Source of the DNA: Sindora glabra
Lineage: Eukaryota > Streptophyta > Magnoliopsida > Fabales > Fabaceae
Direction: 5' to 3'
Length of the DNA stretch: 64,000 bases
Assembly (NCBI GenBank): GCA_020226215.1
Contig: CM035235.1
Span: forward strand, 7,763,151-7,827,150
Part shown: positions 59,341-64,000 of the stretch, in pieces
Numbering within the stretch: the first letter of the stretch is position 1
Layout of the letters: each line of letters opens with the position of its first letter
Made by a program: the position numbers and the translations under genes
The notes under the pieces: model-generated
The model's database searches: none
What the model was told of the DNA's origin: nothing
Seen by the model: only the letters and a program-made list of their open reading frames with translations

Positions 59341-59959
59341 CATATAAAAAAATTTAATTTTAGGATCTCATGTATGATAATTAGAATACCATAAATATAA
59401 ATTTATGTTTATTTACTTGATGGATTTATAGTCATAATTAAATTTAACGATAATTAATGAATTTTTCTCAACTAAATCTTCTTCTTCCTCTTCGCTCTTC
59501 TTCTTTGTGGTGGCTCTTAATGGATAGAAATCCTATATATGTGAGAAATAAAAAGGGGATCTAATCATAATTCTTATTTATAAAATCCTAACAATCCTCC
59601 CTATAAAAGGATTATTAAATTCTTCTCAATTAGATCTTCCTCTTCGCTCTTCTCCATTGTGACAACTCTCAATGAATAGAAATTGTGTATACGTGAGAAG
59701 TAAAAAGGGGATCTAATTGTAATTCTTATTTATAAAATCCTATTAATCCTCCCTATAAAAGGATTATTAAATCTTTGGGCTTATACAACCACCAAACTAT
59801 ACTAAATAATATAGATGTGCTAAACTCATATCTTTAAGATCACAATTTTAAAATGGACTTCATGCATGTCTCACAATTGAATTAAATTTTAATCAGTCAG
59901 TTTTATTAAATTAAAAAACTATCAATTAATAGTAACTCATTTTATGAAAATTTCCAATA
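59341..59959 (-). repeat. 5' LTR of the minus-strand copia element (about 619 bp), with a 158-bp internal tandem duplication
   Basis: It aligns with 52686-53144 but is about 160 bp longer, because the segment starting CTCAACTAAATCTTC at 59467 is repeated from 59625. Both units end near AAAAGGATTATTAAAT. The outer edge is degraded (TCCAATA instead of TCAACA). Confidence 0.75.
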
Positions 59960-60600
59960 AAATTTAAATTAAAATAAAAAAGGGAGTTTATCATGAAAAT
60001 GCGCTAAGGACTTAAAAAATTGTTTATGTCAAAATGAACGGTAAATTATCTCCTAAAACTTATTTAAACACCAACTACATGTTTCATGTATCTTTCCTCT
60101 CCTTTACGCAAACTTCTCCGTTGACAACAAAGTGGCCATATTTTTAAAGTTCCCACTTTCTTATAACCACTCCCCTCCCACATCTCTTATTGCTCAACAA
60201 ACATGAAGTGCGAGAGATGTGATTGTAAGAAAGAGAGAATGATACCCCTCATTACTATATATACACATACATAAAAAAATAGAATAAAAATCAAATTTAA
60301 TATAAAATGCAATGAAAAATAAATTTTTTCTATAACAAAAAGATTATAAATATTTAGAATGATATTTGAAATTAAATTTTTATTATATATATTAAATTAA
60401 GTTTTATTAATTTAATTATTTTATATTTAATGACAATTCTTAATTTTTATTTGAAATAGATTTCATTTTTTTATACAGCATTACTGTTTTTATAATACTA
60501 TCACTTAAATGAAAAACCCTCTGTATTTTTCCACTCATTTTTTTTTTAGGTTGTGCTTTGTATAATCATGGGCATCATGGTATTGCAACCCTTTTCTCTG

Positions 60601-60608
60601 TATATATA
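60601..60608 (+). promoter_or_regulatory. TATA box of CRK C
   Basis: TATATATA lies 92-99 bp before ATG 60700; a 13-bp local insertion (GATGGACAAATTG-like) explains the greater distance than in A and B. Confidence 0.5.
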
Positions 60609-60699
60609 GATAGATGGACAAATTGACAGATATGCTACCTCTTAGTCCTGCATTAATTGCGTTGTTGTACAACAAATTCGGAATAAACTATATATTCCA

Positions 60700-61142
60700 A
60701 TGACCCTTCGGAGATTTACTTTCTTACATCTGGCACCGTCTCTGATTCCAACCCATGCAATCCTCCTTACTCTTCTTGGACTTGCTATCCTGATAATCAA
60801 CACAAAACCCGCTGCTTCCTATGCTTTGTACAATAACCGCAGCTGTCCAACCAACTTCACGTTCACTCCCAGGGGTCCCTATGACATCAACCTCAAGGCC
60901 CTCCTCTCTAACCTTTCTCACCAAGCCAGATTTACCCATTTTTACAACACAACTTCTGGCGGCGGCAAAAACGCCAGTAGCAGCCCTGTCTACGGCATAT
61001 TCATGTGTCGGGGAGACGTGTCCCCTTCACTCTGTCAAGAGTGCGTGGAATATTTTGCTGTTAGAAATGCAACCTCATTGTGTCCCCACATGAAAGAAGC
61101 CATAATTTGGTACGATGAATGCATGTTGCGCTACTCCTATAG
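60700..61142 (+). CDS. CRK C exon 1: signal peptide and first DUF26 domain (intact)
   Basis: It opens MTLRRFTFLHLAPSL with a hydrophobic LLTLLGLAILII core. C103-x8-C112-x2-C115 is complete (CRGDVSPSLCQEC), followed by WYDECMLRYS. Length 443 bases as in A, donor AG before GTATTG. Together with 63696-64000 it forms a gene that runs off the window, so the kinase part cannot be judged. It would be a plasma-membrane receptor kinase if the rest is intact. Confidence 0.85.
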
Positions 61143-61754
61143 GTATTGTTGGAACGGAATTTTATATTTGGCATATTTGCGACTGTTATTTGATACAATG
61201 ATATGTGCATTGCTTTTTGATTGAATGAATTTCATATCTTGTAGGAAACAAAAATTAGATCTTGATAGAACGTCGATTCTGCATCTATTCATTCACCTAT
61301 TTAGGGATAGTGATGGAACTTGAAAAGAGTAGATCAACCTTCTTTTATATCTGGATAAAATATTATTTTACACTATATCTCATAATTGAGGAAAAAATTT
61401 GTTTCATCCTCGTATCCCATAAAGCAACAAAACTTCATGAGAATTTGTGGAGAATGAGAAAAAAAAATTTTAAAAATAAATCTTAATGTTAGGGTTTAAA
61501 AATTTTTACGTAATTAGTAAATAATCTCAAACATATTGGTATATAAAGAAAAAATAAAAACATAAATTTAAATTTTGTAAATTATATATAATCGATGTAA
61601 TATTATTATACAGGTATATAATTATATAAAATTAATTTAAAAAATTGAAACTTAGAAAAAATTAATTCATATTTAGTAAAATATTATTGCTTTTTTCCTT
61701 TATCATTTGAAGTGAAATGTTTATTAAATTATTAAATGACTAAAAAAGTATATT

Positions 61755-61789
61755 ATATATATATATGTATGTGTATATATATGTATGTG

Positions 61790-61820
<31 letters not shown>

Positions 61821-61866
61821 GTTTGTATGTATGTATGTATGTATGTTTGTATGTATGTATGTATTA
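61755..61866. repeat. (TATG)n/(TA)n compound microsatellite
   Basis: TA runs, GTATG and about twelve ATGT units with two TTTG interruptions, at the place where A and B have pure TA tracts. Confidence 0.9.
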
Positions 61867-63410
61867 GTGTGTAAGGAAAAAATATAATAATTTTATAATA
61901 GTAAGACTTCATGTGCAAGGTAATGTATTATTTTTTTGTGAAAACTTGTCTAATGTCTTACTTTATAGAATTCAAAATCATACCATTCCTAAGTTTCACC
62001 AAAACAATCCTTATGGGGGCATTGTAAATTTTCGACATTTTGCCATTCCTACATCCATCTATTGTATATGGGATATGGGATTGCTAACATCTCATAGTTA
62101 GAAAAAAAAACATTTTAATTTGAAAATGTAATAGAATAATTATGATCATTTAAGTAATTTAAATGGGGTGAGGTCTTTAATTCCACTCTTCCAGTTAGAT
62201 TAAGAAACTATCCAATTAATTCTAATATGCTTGATTATCCTTTTGTAATTAAGTTAGTAGAACATTTTTTTTTATCCAACTAAAAGAGTGAGAGTTAGGC
62301 TTGCAACTTACACTCCATTAAACTCTTTGAAATTGAATGATTCATATCAGTTTATTTTACGCAACTTTTACTCTTTATGTAATCTGCTTTCCCCATTAAC
62401 TAACATATTAAATAAGATTTTGCAAATCATTTATAAACTGGAAGTCTATTTTAATAATATTTTAATAAAAAGTATTAAATTAAAATAAGAAAATTTCGTA
62501 AATCATGTACGTTCTCTTTATTTCATGACTGTTATGCATAATATCTATTTTAGATGAATTCTTTTAATTATTATGCATGGTTTTAGCTTATTTATAATTT
62601 TTATCATTATTATGGGAAATTGTTAATTTCTTTTGAGAATTAAAGTAATTTAGTTTTTTTGTTATGAATAATGTAATAATCATATAAATATATTTTGATA
62701 TAAAAACAATTATGTTACGTTAGATGAATATTTTACGTTATTAGCTTGATTATTCACATATGCTAGTATGTATTTGTTTATAATACTCTTGTGCGGTAAT
62801 TATCTAACATTTTGTATAATCAGAAAAGTGCTCATGAACGCATACATATTTTATATTTGTCACAATTTTTATTTATGGTTGTATCTAATTTAGTTGGAAC
62901 ATATCAGTATGATTTTTTTTATTTATTCTATTTATTTTAATAATAGATAATAAATCTTTAGTTTTATATTAAAGTATATTTCTATAGTATTTTATTTACT
63001 TAGCACTATACTTTTTATTCTAACTTAGAAGGAAGTTAGTATTTATAAATAATAATCATAAAAAATAACTTTAAAAGAAAACAATATGTAAATTTTTTTG
63101 GCACATAAGAGAATAATACATAATAATTATAAAAGAAAACTTATTATTATAATTTTTATATCATTTATTAAAATAGAGTTGTAGTATATTAATAATTTGA
63201 AAATTTATTTTTAATACATTAATTAAAAGAAAAAATAGTTAAAAGCAGTGTAAAAATTGTTTAAAATAAATTAATTTTAACTGTTAAATTTTTATGAAAT
63301 TAAAGCTCCAAATATGATGTAAATCATTTAAAAAAAACACTAATATTAATAAATCTGTTGAATGTATATCGTATCAGGCACATGTCTCCCCGAGAGCATT
63401 ATAGTCAAAT

Positions 63411-63412
<2 letters not shown>

Positions 63413-63459
<47 letters not shown>
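63413..63459. repeat. (TA)n microsatellite
   Basis: About 23 TA units near the end of CRK C intron 1. Confidence 0.9.
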
Positions 63460-63460
<1 letters not shown>

Positions 63461-63695
63461 CTTACATATTCTTACTTGATGAAAATGCAACTACATAATA
63501 GGCAGGGGAACTGACTATGACTATTTCTAATCGGATGAAAGTAAAAACATGCATTACAACAGTATTTTGAGGGGGGAATCTTAAAGGGCAGGTTGCCTGC
63601 GTTAAGGATGGTAGTTGCTCTTACGTCACCTCAGACAGCAGTTAGGTAGATAGGTTGGTCAAATCACCAAAATAATTATTTGTCGTATCTAACAG

Positions 63696-64000
63696 GAATT
63701 TCTTTGGCATCATGGAGGAATGGCCGAGGTACCATTGGGAGAAGTCTGGTAAAGATGACGACGATAAGGAATTAATATATAGTCGTTGCTTTTATACCGA
63801 ATTAGGGTCCTTTTTAAATGCCCTCATAACTGAGGCACCTATGGCTACGCAAATGTTCGCTCTTAAGCAAGCAAACGCCTGCTCCAACACAACCTTGTAT
63901 GGCCTTGCTCAGTGCACGCCGGATTTATCCGCCGACAACTGCAGACGGTGTCTCAGGGATGCGGCGGCCGGTATTCATACGTTGTGTTGTGATGGCGGCG
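63696..64000 (+). CDS. CRK C exon 2: second DUF26 domain (3' partial at window edge)
   Basis: The acceptor ATCTAACAG is as in A. It reads NFFGIMEEWPRYHWEKSG, the DDDDK linker, CFYTELGSFLNALITEA and C-x8-C-x2-C as CTPDLSADNCRRC. The frame is open and in phase with exon 1. About 100 bases of the exon lie beyond the window. Confidence 0.85.

Larger units (their letters stand above)
52686..59959 (-). mobile_element. complete but decayed Ty1/copia retrotransposon, minus strand, inserted in duplicon C
   Basis: LTRs lie at 52686-53144 and 59341-59959, with the primer site next to the high LTR, a purine tract next to the low one, and gag-PR-IN-RT-RH between in copia order. Duplicons A and B show the uninterrupted site (CACATGTAAACTTTAGATT in B at about 38089). 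Flanks TAACA (52681-52685) and TAAAA/TAAAT (59958) are compatible with a mutated 5-bp duplication of TAAAC. All genes are broken. Confidence 0.8.
61143..63695 (+). other. CRK C intron 1 (2553 bp)
   Basis: Collinear with intron 1 of A. 62530-63332 is almost identical to B 40723-41522. An extra stretch without a counterpart in A lies at about 63460-63660 between the (TA)n tract and the acceptor ATCTAACAG. Confidence 0.75.
59960..64000 (+). other. Duplicon C, right part: promoter, CRK C exon 1, intron 1, start of exon 2
   Basis: Resumes collinearity with A (from about 16520) and B (from about 38095) right after the copia element and continues to the window edge. Confidence 0.75.

Noticed and set aside
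17330..60702. Equal ATG-to-ATG spacing of about 21.6 and 21.8 kb between CRK A, B and C
   Set aside because: The intervals are filled with different unrelated insertions, so the equality is a coincidence rather than a single 21.7-kb tandem unit.
1..64000. CRISPR arrays, bacterial operons, tRNA or rRNA genes
   Set aside because: Nothing of the kind is visible; the window is a plant nuclear sequence. The tRNA-like matches are retroelement primer sites only.

Overview
This is an AT-rich, gene-poor, transposon-dense nuclear window from a flowering plant, most likely a eudicot. The evidence is plant receptor-kinase exons with GT-AG introns, Athila-type Ty3/gypsy and Ty1/copia retroelements using an initiator-tRNA-Met-like primer site, MITEs and long (TA)n tracts. 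The species cannot be told from the sequence.

Layout. (1) 1-6216: the 3' part of an Athila-like Ty3/gypsy element on the + strand. Its gag-protease frame is fused directly to the integrase C-terminus, so RT, RNase H and the integrase core are missing. Downstream, where a retroelement may carry an extra or env-like gene, lie two intact ORFs. One (1649-2197) has a basic region and Cys4 motif reminiscent of the cysteine-rich nucleic-acid-binding proteins of carlavirus-type plant viruses. The other (2510-3187) is clearly derived from a plant LOG (cytokinin-activating phosphoribohydrolase) but has lost the catalytic motif. The element ends in a 1630-bp LTR. (2) 6217-11390: non-coding, with scattered repeat motifs and possible DNA-transposon remnants. 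(3) Three related duplicons, A (about 11394-23053), B (about 32688-41618) and C (50504-52685 plus 59960-end), each carry a cysteine-rich receptor-like kinase (CRK, DUF26) gene or its first exons behind a tandemly doubled upstream region. (4) Between them sit a probable 3.4-kb solo LTR (23664-27048), a fragment of a further CRK copy (about 27324-27590), an unusual inverted-repeat cluster (31128-32065), a decayed minus-strand copia element (about 41620-47213), the 3' end and LTR of a plus-strand copia element (48810-50483), and a complete but decayed minus-strand copia element (52686-59959) inserted into the upstream region of duplicon C.

Genes. CRK A can be traced over eight exons (17330-23053) to a 682-residue product, but it has lost one base in the transmembrane exon and its DFG Asp is Tyr. 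As read, it would make a 360-residue DUF26-DUF26-TM protein without a kinase. CRK B is only a first exon, with a lost DUF26 cysteine and a 1-base insertion. CRK C is open through exon 1 and the visible part of exon 2 and runs off the window. Introns of B and C share an almost identical tract of about 800 bp that looks like gene conversion.

The strongest candidate for something new is the gypsy element carrying both a LOG-derived ORF and a viral-CRP-like ORF. All similarity statements come from reading motifs and need database searches.
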